Assembly (NCBI GenBank): GCA_027371665.1
Contig: DAHXMP010000438.1
Coordinates: 1 to 19,124 of the forward strand
Direction of reading: 5' to 3'
DNA length: 19,124 nt
Source: Bacteroidota bacterium
Lineage (GTDB): Bacteria; Bacteroidota; Ignavibacteria; Kapaibacteriales; UBA2268
This document shows positions 7,452 through 15,362 of this stretch, one piece after another; position 1 is the stretch's first letter, and each line of letters starts with the position of its first letter. A model generated the notes under the pieces. The model made no database searches and had not been told where the DNA came from. It was given only the letters and a program-made list of their open reading frames with translations. Position numbers and translations under genes: made by a program.

Positions 7452-7511
7452 GAAATGACCTAAGTATTTCGTAAATTAGAAACAAAGAAATAATTAACAT
7501 GAGTTTATAAT

Positions 7512-9248
7512 TTGAATTATCGTTGGACTTTTAGATCGAAGCCTGATGAAAGTATTATCCAAAGTCTAAAGAGTTTATTAAAAATACCGGCAAGTTTAGC
7601 GGAGGTATTGGTTGCCAGAGGTGTTGAAAGTCAAGAAGATGCGAAAAAGTTCTTTGAGCCTTCTCTTGATAATTTACACGACCCATTCCTGATGGACGGC
7701 ATGGAAAAAGCCGTTATGAGGATATTGCAGGCGGTCAAAAACAAAGAGCTAATCTGGATTCATGGCGATTACGACGTGGATGGTACGGCAAGTGCATCAA
7801 TGATGCTCCTATTTCTAAGGGAAATCGGAGCAAATGTAGAGTATTATATTCCAAACAGAATTGATGAGGAATTCGGCTTAACTATTAAATCAGTTGAAAA
7901 AGCTTATCATAAAAATGTCGGTCTGATAATAACGGTAGATATTGGTATAACTTCAGTATATGCCCTCGAACTGACAAATAAATATAAAATTGATACGATT
8001 ATCTGCGACCATCATGAGCCTGTTTATGAATTGCCTGATGTATTCTGCATTATTGACCCGATGAAACCGGGATGCGATTACCCATTTAAACACCTTGCAG
8101 CATGCGGTGTGGCATTTAAAATGCTACAAGGCATATCAATTAAGTTAAAATCACCTGAGAGGTCTAACGAGTATCTTGACTTTGTCGCAATAGCATCTGC
8201 TGCCGATATGGTGCCGTTAATAGGGGAAAACAGGATACTTGTTCATTTTGGATTAGAGCAGTTAAATACAAAACCCAGGCCGGGAATAAAAGGATTAATA
8301 GACTGTACGCATTTGAAATTGGGTACAATTGACACGTCAAGCATTATATTTTCTCTGGCTCCGTTAATCAATGCCGCCGGAAGAGTAGGCGATGCACGCT
8401 GGTCTGTAGAAATGATGACCAAGAAGGACGAGGTCGAGTCTTTCCAGATAGCTCAGAAACTTGAGCGCGAGAACAGGCGCCGCCGAACATTCGATGAAAT
8501 CACATTTGAGGATGCTATTCCTATGGCTGATGATATCCTCAAGAAAAATCCCAAACTTAAATCAATCGTGTTGTACTCATCGAAGTGGCATGCTGGTGTT
8601 ATAGGTATAGTAGCATCACGCCTCGTTGACAGGTATCATTTGCCTGTCGTGCTTTTGACAAATTTCGAGCCGCCCGAAGGGCACCCGAAATTTAAAACAG
8701 GCGGAGTTCTGGCAAAAGGCTCTGCAAGAAGTATCTACGGATTCGACCTCCACAAAGCATTAAGAGTATGTGAGCATTTGCTTCTCGAATTTGGCGGTCA
8801 TAAACATGCCGCAGGACTCTCACTCGAAATTGCCAGGATTCAGGAATTCAGGGAAGCATTTGAAGAAATTGCCCAGGAACAGATTTCTACAGAGATGCTT
8901 GTCCCGGAGATCGTCATTGACGCCGAATTGAAGTTGTCCGAATTATGCCCTGCATTTTTAGCAACGCTGAATAAATTCGCACCCTACGGATTTGATAACA
9001 ACAAACCTATTTTTTATTCTAAAGGGGTTACTTCTTCCAACGGAGTAAAAGTAGTAGGAAAGAACCATCTTAAGTTCAGGGCTTTCCAGTCTTTTGAAAT
9101 AGATGCAATCGGATATAATCTTGCCGATAAAATAAATATTTGTACCTCCGGAAGACCTTTTTCGATTCTTTATAATATTGAAGAAAGCTATTACAACGGC
9201 TCCACATATACTCAACTAAAACTAATAGACATTCATGCCGATGAATAA
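7512..9248 (+). CDS. recJ: Single-stranded-DNA-specific exonuclease RecJ
   Basis: 5'-3' ssDNA exonuclease for recombination and mismatch/base-excision repair. The DHH phosphoesterase motifs appear in order: HGDYDVDGTASA (84-95, Asp86/88/90), TVDIGITS (141-148, Asp143), CDHHEP (165-170) and ASAADMVPL (228-236, Asp232). The DHHA1 part follows with KWHAGVIGIVASRL, GSARS and LLEFGGHKHAAGLSL, and an OB-like C-terminal domain (about 460-578) completes the usual ~570-residue length. Motif II reads DIGI where DNGI is usual. The start is TTG at 7512: an in-frame TGA at 7500-7502 excludes an upstream start, and the family N terminus (x-YRW) begins immediately. The next in-frame ATG would remove over 60 residues. 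Its stop overlaps the start of the Dna2-like gene by one base (TAATG), which indicates translational coupling. Confidence 0.95.
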   Translation: MNYRWTFRSKPDESIIQSLKSLLKIPASLAEVLVARGVESQEDAKKFFEPSLDNLHDPFLMDGMEKAVMRILQAVKNKELIWIHGDYDVDGTASASMMLLFLREIGANVEYYIPNRIDEEFGLTIKSVEKAYHKNVGLIITVDIGITSVYALELTNKYKIDTIICDHHEPVYELPDVFCIIDPMKPGCDYPFKHLAACGVAFKMLQGISIKLKSPERSNEYLDFVAIASAADMVPLIGENRILVHFGLEQLNTKPRPGIKGLIDCTHLKLGTIDTSSIIFSLAPLINAAGRVGDARWSVEMMTKKDEVESFQIAQKLERENRRRRTFDEITFEDAIPMADDILKKNPKLKSIVLYSSKWHAGVIGIVASRLVDRYHLPVVLLTNFEPPEGHPKFKTGGVLAKGSARSIYGFDLHKALRVCEHLLLEFGGHKHAAGLSLEIARIQEFREAFEEIAQEQISTEMLVPEIVIDAELKLSELCPAFLATLNKFAPYGFDNNKPIFYSKGVTSSNGVKVVGKNHLKFRAFQSFEIDAIGYNLADKINICTSGRPFSILYNIEESYYNGSTYTQLKLIDIHADE

Positions 9249-12200
9249 TGATTACTCAGGAAACCGCAGAATACTTCCTCGAAGAGATTAATAATATCTA
9301 TAATTCAAAAGAAATAGATTGCAGGAAAAAACTTCTGCAATTAAGAGGTGTTTACAGGAAGCTGTTTACAATGCTGACCGAAAATGAACCCCAGTATTTT
9401 TCATCGGTATTTGCAAGAACCGTTTTTGCCGTTGATAAATACAATGTACCGGCACAATTAGCAGACAGAATCAGGAAATTCAGGTGGTATGCAAACAGAC
9501 ATGCAAGGAATAAATCTCTGAAGTGCAGTGACAAAGATGTGAATTTCGGGTACAGTACTTTGTTTGAAGCAATCGGATTTTTTTCCGGCGGGAAAATAAA
9601 AAGTAATTTAGATGATGTAATCTTTAAAGATATTGTTGAACCTTCAATTAAAATAAATTCGAAAGTTGAAAATGTTCCTTTAATAAGGGCAGTTGTAATA
9701 GAAAAGGGTCCTCTTGGCATTGATGTCCAATACAATACTGAAGAAGCAGAGTTAATTTGCGATGCTGAAGAATATGGGAAAATCACAGTTTTATTGAAAG
9801 AACCCTGGCTCGATGTTTATAAAAATTCATGGAAAGGTGCTGTCCTAAATATTTTCGATGTTAAAAGAGTTCCCGGTAAGATTAGTACTTTCAGGAGTGC
9901 TACAAATACGTTGCTGGTCCTGGAGCCGGATAATCTTGTTGATGTAACCGATATTGCGGAATGTTTCCAGTACAACGGCTCGAATGCTTTGATTTATTTT
10001 CTCTCAAAATTAAAATTGAAATTCTCGAATCCCAAAGCCGTGATGGGAAATATCGTCAATTCATGTTTCGATGAAATTCTCAATAATCCGGAAGCTAATT
10101 TTGAAGATGCTTACGAAAATGCCCTCAGGACAAAGCCTTTGCAGATTTACGCAATAGCATCAGATGAACCGGCTGCAACAAGACTTATCAAGGAGGGAGT
10201 AAGAAATCATTTCGATAACCTTATGAAAATTTTATCCGGTTTGGATTATGACAGGTACAGCATCGAACCTACCTTTATATCATCCGATTACGGCTTGCAG
10301 GGCAGGCTTGACTTATTAATAGAGTTTGATAATGAGAACAACAGAAAGAATATAATCGAATTAAAATCGGGAAAAGCACCCGGGAAAGATATGAAGATTG
10401 CTCTGCCCGGAGGTGGATTTGCGAAAAGCGGTATCTGGGAGAATCATTATATACAGGCAATTTGTTATAATCTTTTGCTCGATTCGACATTCGAGCATCG
10501 CACGGGAACTTCCCAGATTCTTTATTCTCAGACCGAAGACGAGCCTTTGCGTAATGCACCGAATATTATACATAAGAAGCAGGAAGCAATTGCCCTGAGG
10601 AATAATATTGTTGCTTACGAAAGACATCTTGCCGAAGGTGATTTCTCTTTGTTTGACAAATTCAATAAGGAAGATTTCGGATATGTTCCGAAATTCGATG
10701 AAGAAGAACTTGCCAAATTTGAGAAGTTTTATAATAATTCGGACAAGCTGCTTATAACATATTTTCAGAATTTCATTTCTTTTATTCTGAAGGAATCACG
10801 CTCAATGAAGCATGGGACAAACAGCTCCCGGAGCAACAAGGGATTTTCTTCTCTCTGGAAAGATACAATAGAGGATAAAGAAAATTCATTTGATGTTCTT
10901 TCTTATTTACAGCTTTTAAAGGAAGAATCTGACTTTGACAATTTTCATTTGGTTTTCAAAAGAACCCTGAGAACACCTGATGTTACTTCATTTCGTAAGG
11001 GCGACATCGGAATTTTATACAGAATTAAAAACGGCAGTATTACCGAGCCCCTGAAGCAACAAATATTAAAGTGCTCCATAAAAGAAATAGGTAATGAAAA
11101 AAATAAAGTCAGCCTGAGAAACAAACAGGCAAATTCGGATTTGCTCGACTCTGACGAACTTTGGGTGATTGAGCCGGACTACATTGACTCATCAACGAGG
11201 AACCTTTTTCAATCGGTTTACAGGCTGATGCTGGCTGATGAAATTAAAAGAAAAATTATTCTCGGCCTGAGAAAACCCGAGTTTAATGAAATTGAAAACA
11301 ATGATAATGAATATCTGAATGAGCCTCAGAAAAGGATTCTTGCAAATGCATTATCTGCGAAAAATTATTTTTTGATTCAGGGACCGCCGGGAACAGGCAA
11401 GACGGCATACATGCTGAAAGCAATCACGGAAGCTTTATACCGGAAAGATAGAAGCAATCTCCTGCTTCTTGCCTACACAAACAGAGCTGTGGATGAGATT
11501 TGCACGGCACTCGATGATTTATTAACCGAAAATATTTATGATTCAACCGATACCGCTTTCGATTATTTGCGTCTTGGCTCGAAGGAATCAACCGAGAACG
11601 ATTCGAGGCTGATTGCTCACCTTGCGGAGACGATGGAAATACGTGAATTGTTCAGCCTGGTTAAGCGAACGAGAGTTTTTGTTTCTACCGTAACTTCGGC
11701 AATAACTAATCCCGAACTTTTCCAGATAAAAAAATTTAATATTGCAATTATTGACGAAGCTTCGCAAATACTCGAACCGCAGATTGCCGGGATACTCACG
11801 ATGGTTGATAAATTCATAATGATTGGCGATGAAAAACAGCTTCCTGCTGTTGTCGTCCAGCCAAAAAACACAACTGATGCTTCAAGCGAAGAACTTGAAA
11901 AAATACATTTGATAAATCTTGCAGGCTCTCTTTTCGAGAGGTTAATCAGGTGTTGTATTATTAACGGATGGAATGAGGCTTACGGAATGTTGACTCATCA
12001 GGCGAGAATGCATGAGGACATACAGGATTTTGTCAATAACAGGTTTTACGACGGCAATCTTCAAATAATGTATCCCCGACAAAAAGAACCCTGGAGAAGG
12101 TTTGATAAGAATTCAGGAAATATAATCGAAAGACAATTATCATCGTCCCGTGTCCTTTTTTTTGAATCCAAACCTGAAAATAATTCTAAAGTTCATAAGG

Positions 12201-12631
12201 CAGAAGCAAAGAAAGCGGCAGAGATTGTAAAAATTATTTATGAGATATATGGTAAAAGTTTTAATGAAAGGACTGTTGGAGTAATTGCTCCTTTCAGGGC
12301 ACAGTGTGCGGAGATTTACAAAAACTTACCAAAAGACATAGCTGATTTGGTAACTGTCGATACGGTCGAAAGATTCCAGGGTTCACAGAGAGAAATTATT
12401 ATCATTTCATTCGCGATAAACAATCTCTATGAATTGAAGAACATGCAGTCAATGCTCGAAATCGGCGATATAAAAATTGACAGGAAGCTGAACGTGGCAT
12501 TGACAAGGGCGAAGGAACAGTTAATTCTTCTCGGAGTCGCAGGTGTCCTGTACTATTCACCGATATTTAAAGATTTGCTCGAGTTTGTGAAAGGAAAGGG
12601 AGGGTATTATGATTTGAGTATAATTAGTTAA
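9248..12631 (+). CDS. Dna2-like nuclease-helicase (PD-(D/E)XK nuclease fused to superfamily 1 helicase)
   Basis: An N-terminal region (1-300) of unknown fold is followed by a RecB/Cas4-like nuclease core: GLQGRLDLLI (349-358, Asp354), NIIELKSGK (368-376, Glu371, Lys373) and HYIQAICY (400-407, Gln403). The C-terminal half is an SF1B (UPF1/Dna2) helicase: GPPGTGKT (712-719), IIDEAS (834-839), GDEKQLP (860-866), LTHQARMH (915-922), VGVIAPFRAQ (1010-1019), TVERFQGSQRE (1039-1049) and LNVALTRAKEQL (1081-1092). The order nuclease then helicase is that of Dna2. The cysteines that hold an Fe-S cluster around the nuclease in Dna2 and Cas4 are not seen: there is one Cys (406) after the ExK motif and no CxxC cluster. 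Coupled to recJ by TAATG, it probably takes part in DNA end processing. Similar ~1100-residue proteins occur in Bacteroidota as far as I recall. Confidence 0.88.
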   Translation: MITQETAEYFLEEINNIYNSKEIDCRKKLLQLRGVYRKLFTMLTENEPQYFSSVFARTVFAVDKYNVPAQLADRIRKFRWYANRHARNKSLKCSDKDVNFGYSTLFEAIGFFSGGKIKSNLDDVIFKDIVEPSIKINSKVENVPLIRAVVIEKGPLGIDVQYNTEEAELICDAEEYGKITVLLKEPWLDVYKNSWKGAVLNIFDVKRVPGKISTFRSATNTLLVLEPDNLVDVTDIAECFQYNGSNALIYFLSKLKLKFSNPKAVMGNIVNSCFDEILNNPEANFEDAYENALRTKPLQIYAIASDEPAATRLIKEGVRNHFDNLMKILSGLDYDRYSIEPTFISSDYGLQGRLDLLIEFDNENNRKNIIELKSGKAPGKDMKIALPGGGFAKSGIWENHYIQAICYNLLLDSTFEHRTGTSQILYSQTEDEPLRNAPNIIHKKQEAIALRNNIVAYERHLAEGDFSLFDKFNKEDFGYVPKFDEEELAKFEKFYNNSDKLLITYFQNFISFILKESRSMKHGTNSSRSNKGFSSLWKDTIEDKENSFDVLSYLQLLKEESDFDNFHLVFKRTLRTPDVTSFRKGDIGILYRIKNGSITEPLKQQILKCSIKEIGNEKNKVSLRNKQANSDLLDSDELWVIEPDYIDSSTRNLFQSVYRLMLADEIKRKIILGLRKPEFNEIENNDNEYLNEPQKRILANALSAKNYFLIQGPPGTGKTAYMLKAITEALYRKDRSNLLLLAYTNRAVDEICTALDDLLTENIYDSTDTAFDYLRLGSKESTENDSRLIAHLAETMEIRELFSLVKRTRVFVSTVTSAITNPELFQIKKFNIAIIDEASQILEPQIAGILTMVDKFIMIGDEKQLPAVVVQPKNTTDASSEELEKIHLINLAGSLFERLIRCCIINGWNEAYGMLTHQARMHEDIQDFVNNRFYDGNLQIMYPRQKEPWRRFDKNSGNIIERQLSSSRVLFFESKPENNSKVHKAEAKKAAEIVKIIYEIYGKSFNERTVGVIAPFRAQCAEIYKNLPKDIADLVTVDTVERFQGSQREIIIISFAINNLYELKNMQSMLEIGDIKIDRKLNVALTRAKEQLILLGVAGVLYYSPIFKDLLEFVKGKGGYYDLSIIS

Positions 12632-12664
12632 TTTGTTTTTTAACTATTTTGTAAGTGAATAATT

Positions 12665-12868
12665 ATGAAAAGTAAATATGGTTTCTCTATAGGCGAAAGG
12701 GGTAAGTTTTATAATAAGGATGCAGTATTTAATATTTCCATTTACCTTGAACCCGATGTCGAAAAATTTCTGGAAAAAATAGTCAAGAAAAAGAATAAAA
12801 TTGTTCAGGAAATGGTTAATGTTGTTATTAAGGATAATATGAAATTATCCAAAACATTATCATTATAA
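12665..12868 (+). CDS. Small ribbon-helix-helix-like protein, possible antitoxin or regulator
   Basis: 67 residues. The N terminus has the pattern KYGFSIGERGKFYNKDAVFN (positions 4-23). A single strand ISIYLEP and two helices (about 30-42 and 46-58) follow, as expected for a MetJ/Arc fold in which the strand pairs in a dimer to bind DNA. The RGKFY…YLEPDV pattern is one I associate with small antitoxin-like proteins, but no toxin lies next to it on the same strand. It begins 33 bases after the Dna2-like gene and probably shares its transcript, so it could be a regulator of the repair operon or an orphan antitoxin. Start ATG at 12665; length and composition are plausible for a real gene. Confidence 0.6.
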   Translation: MKSKYGFSIGERGKFYNKDAVFNISIYLEPDVEKFLEKIVKKKNKIVQEMVNVVIKDNMKLSKTLSL

Positions 12869-12878
12869 GTTATATAAA

Positions 12879-12908
12879 ACTTAAATACCTGATTTTAATT
12901 TTTTAAGT
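12879..12908. terminator. Weak candidate bidirectional hairpin between convergent genes
   Basis: ACTTAAA (12879-12885) can pair with TTTAAGT (12902-12908) across a 16-base T-rich loop. It falls between the stops of two convergent small genes (12868 and 12914). The stem has only one G-C pair, so it is a weak fold; position is the main argument. Confidence 0.25.
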
Positions 12909-12913
12909 ACTTA

Positions 12914-13099
12914 TTATCTTATATATCTATATCCTTCATCGCCATAGTATTCATCATATTCATCTCTGTCCGAAGCTTTTGATTCGTCTGTTTCTTTTGA
13001 AACCGGCAGAACATAAATTTCGAGATTTTTATTTACGTATTCCTTCGGGATTTGTATGATAATCTTGTCTGAATCCGATGTTTCAATTGTCCTGTACAT
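12914..13099 (-). CDS. Small hypothetical protein, antitoxin-like
   Basis: I choose the ATG at 13097-13099 (61 residues, starting MYRTIETSDSDKIIIQIPKE). A GTG at 13145-13147 would add 16 residues (77 in all). The core IIIQIPKEYVNKNLEIYVLPV alternates as beta strands with the layout 'short strand, PKEY, NK, E-I-x-V-LP' seen in many tiny antitoxin-like proteins. The tail is very acidic and Tyr-rich (SDRDEYDEYYGDEGYRYIR, last 19 residues), typical of a disordered toxin-binding segment. No intact toxin ORF is adjacent; the DNA upstream (13100-13575) holds only broken frames. Function unproven; it could be an orphan antitoxin left after loss of its partner. Confidence 0.5.
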   Translation of the reverse strand: MYRTIETSDSDKIIIQIPKEYVNKNLEIYVLPVSKETDESKASDRDEYDEYYGDEGYRYIR

Positions 13100-13182
13100 T
13101 TTATTTGTCAAAAAAATAATTTCAAAATTTTTTACATTTATTTTCACAACCGCTAAAGCTCGCCCGGATAATACTATTATAA

Positions 13183-13482
13183 CTTATACGGACATCGTCA
13201 ACAAACGAAGCCATCGCAAAGCGGGCTTTGAAAAACTTCCCTTTTACAGGGACTTATGTTTTAAAGTGTAAAGTTAAGAATTATATAGGCATTTGCCTAT
13301 GCATGCAACATTGCTGGTGTTTTCGGGTACGTTTAAGAGGTTTCAAGGAAGTAGCAGAAGAAATTGAATAAACCGGGTTACCGGTAAATGAGTTATTCGC
13401 CGGTGAGCTTAGTCCCGGCGGGATTTCCGCGTTACGAAACAAGTATAGTAACATTTTAAACTCCGTTAAAAATAAAAAATAA
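13183..13482 (+). pseudogene. Possible degraded coding remnant of unknown family within a 476-bp gap
   Basis: The gap 13100-13575 has no intact gene. One plus-strand frame is open from 13183 to 13368, meets TAA at 13369-13371, and continues open to a TAA at 13480-13482. The residues on both sides of the TAA look protein-like (GFKEVAEEIE, then TGLPVNELFAGELSPGGISA and a Lys/Asn-rich end). The stretch 13321-13440 is visibly richer in G+C than its AT-rich surroundings and contains small palindromes such as ATAGGCA-TT-TGCCTAT (13284-13299). I do not recognise the family. It could equally be a structured RNA or chance. The rest of the gap (13483-13575) is featureless AT-rich DNA. Confidence 0.25.
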
Positions 13483-13575
13483 TTTATTGTTGGGATTTAA
13501 CGAAAGTAATGCTTCGATATTTTATTAAAAGATGAATTTTGTTTTCTTTGTTTGAAAGTATATAAAGGTAATATA

Positions 13576-14559
13576 TTAAACTAACTGTATCCTTGCCTCA
13601 ATTTCTTCAAGATATTCCATAAGTTTAGATTCTACTTCATCAAAGGATTCCAAAACAACAAGTTCCTGCCTGAGGACAGAATTGTTATAAATACCTTTGA
13701 GATAACCGGAATAATGTTTGCGAAATTCGTATAAACCGCGTGGCAAACCTTTGTATTCTATTGTCAGCCTAAGATGTTCGAGGCATGTCCTGATACGTTC
13801 TTCGACCGACGGTTCTTCCTGTAAATCGCCCGAATCCAGCAACTTCACGGCATTCTTAAAGATAAAGGGATTACCTATTGCCCCTCTGGCAATCATAACG
13901 GCATCACAGCCTGTTTCTTCGAAAGCCCTTTTTACATCCTGTGGTGTAAAAATATCCCCATTGAGAATGACCGGCATTTTTGCTATGCTTTTAACAAGAG
14001 GGAGCCAGGACCAATCCGCATTTCCTTTCATACCCTGTTCCCTCGTGCGGCAGTGGACTGCAAAAGCGGCAACCTTTGTTTTATTCAGCAATTCTGCAAC
14101 TTCAAGAATCTTAATGGTGTTTTTATCCCATCCAATACGTGTTTTTACAGTCAGTGGAATACTTATTGATTGAGCAACTTTTTCAGCCATGTCCGCAAGA
14201 CGGGCAGGTTCCTTAAGAAATGCAGCACCTGCATTGTTGTTAACGACCTTTTTCACCCAGCAGCCAAAATTAATATCAACAATATCGGCACCGGAATCCT
14301 CACAGATTTTTGCCGATTCTACCATAGAATCAATTTTATCTCCAAAGATTTGCACAGAAACAGGACGTTCTTCTTCAATAATATTCATTTTATCAAATGA
14401 TTTTTTTACATTTCTTATCAAAGCTTCGGATGCAATAAATTCAGTATAGACCAATCCCGCTCCCATCCTCTTACATATCACTCTGAACGGGAGGTCAGTT
14501 ACTCCTTCCATAGGTGCAAGGAATAATGGACGTTCGATATTTACGTTGCCTATTATCAA
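13576..14559 (-). CDS. dusB: tRNA-dihydrouridine synthase, DusB type
   Basis: FMN-dependent, NADPH-using TIM-barrel enzyme that reduces uridine in the tRNA D-loop. Motifs: LAPMEGVTDLPFR (14-26) at the FMN phosphate side, VSVQIFG (67-73), DINFGC (95-100) with catalytic Cys100, AGAAFL (110-115), LTVKTRIGW (136-144), VHCRTREQGMKGNADW (168-183), NGDI (200-203) and MIARGAIGNPFIF (222-234). The 327 residues match DusB/NifR3 length. The residue after the catalytic cysteine is Trp101, where Pro is the common choice. The start appears to be TTG at 14557-14559: the frame closes at a TGA only four codons upstream and no ATG is available. It is divergent from the glycosylase gene across 91 bp; nothing in that gap is a clear promoter. 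Confidence 0.93.
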   Translation of the reverse strand: MIIGNVNIERPLFLAPMEGVTDLPFRVICKRMGAGLVYTEFIASEALIRNVKKSFDKMNIIEEERPVSVQIFGDKIDSMVESAKICEDSGADIVDINFGCWVKKVVNNNAGAAFLKEPARLADMAEKVAQSISIPLTVKTRIGWDKNTIKILEVAELLNKTKVAAFAVHCRTREQGMKGNADWSWLPLVKSIAKMPVILNGDIFTPQDVKRAFEETGCDAVMIARGAIGNPFIFKNAVKLLDSGDLQEEPSVEERIRTCLEHLRLTIEYKGLPRGLYEFRKHYSGYLKGIYNNSVLRQELVVLESFDEVESKLMEYLEEIEARIQLV

Positions 14560-14650
14560 TTTAACTTGTCAAAATAATAATAAAACTACGACAATTTTTG
14601 CTTATATTTATTTTATAACTAATGACTTGTAACTTGTATTTATCTGTATT

Positions 14651-15232
14651 ATGAGTGTTTTTATTCCGGATTTCAAAAAGGCTCTAAATAAAAATTTTTA
14701 TAAAAGAGATACTGAAACCGTAGCACGGGATTTAATCGGCAAAATATTGATTAGAAAACTCGGCAACGGTGATACGCTTACAGCAAGAATTATTGAAACC
14801 GAAGCATATTTGTCAGAGGGAGACTTAGCAAGCCATTCTGCAAACGGAAAATCGAAAAGGAATGCAGCTATGTTCGAAGAAGGTGGAATAATCTATATCT
14901 ATAAAATTTACGGCATACATCATTGTGTAAACATTGTTACAGGAACAGCAGGTAAAGGTTGTGCTGTTTTACTCAGAGGCTTAGAGCCGTTATCGGGAAT
15001 TGAGACAATGCTAAGGTTAAGAGAAACAAACCAAATTAAATCTCTTTGCAAAGGACCGGGAAATGTTGCCAAAGCTTTTGGCTTCAAACCCGAAGACAAT
15101 TTTAAAAGCATAATCGGTGAAAATTTATTCGTGCAGGAAACTGAAAATAATATACCTGAAATTATTTGTACAAAAAGAATAGGCATAACAAAATCTCCCG
15201 AACACTTACTTAGGTTTATTATTAAAAATTAA
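14651..15232 (+). CDS. mpg: DNA-3-methyladenine glycosylase (AAG/MPG family)
   Basis: Base-excision repair enzyme that removes alkylated and deaminated purines from DNA. It has the family blocks ARIIETEAYL (45-54; Glu51 matches the catalytic Glu of human AAG and Tyr53 its stacking Tyr), SHSANGKSKRNAAMF (61-75), YIYKIYGIHHCVNI (82-95, Tyr87 region being the intercalating loop, Asn94), GCAVLLRGLEP (103-113) and CKGPGNVAKAFG (133-144). The 193-residue length is normal for bacterial members. ATG at 14651; the N terminus before residue 15 is non-conserved, as usual. The gene stands between the divergent dusB and a porin gene 130 bp downstream, and I see no repair operon around it. Confidence 0.93.
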   Translation: MSVFIPDFKKALNKNFYKRDTETVARDLIGKILIRKLGNGDTLTARIIETEAYLSEGDLASHSANGKSKRNAAMFEEGGIIYIYKIYGIHHCVNIVTGTAGKGCAVLLRGLEPLSGIETMLRLRETNQIKSLCKGPGNVAKAFGFKPEDNFKSIIGENLFVQETENNIPEIICTKRIGITKSPEHLLRFIIKN

Positions 15233-15362
15233 ATCTCAGAATAGCATGTAATCCACAGGAATATTATATAATTTTTTTTATTAGGGATTGCAAATTAAAT
15301 TATTTATATTAATAATAGAAAAGAATAGAATTACTTTTTTTTATTTTTAAAGATGTTTTATT

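Noticed and set aside
9352..9786. 144-residue minus-strand ORF inside the Dna2-like gene
   Set aside because: Antisense shadow; Ser/Leu-rich composition and no motif, while the plus strand is clearly coding.
13056..13271. 71-residue plus-strand ORF
   Set aside because: Its first half is antisense to the small antitoxin-like gene and its second half enters the gap without recognisable features; not enough to call a gene.
13718..14449. Plus-strand ORFs of 151, 76 and 86 residues over dusB
   Set aside because: They lie wholly antisense to dusB, whose motifs are unambiguous.
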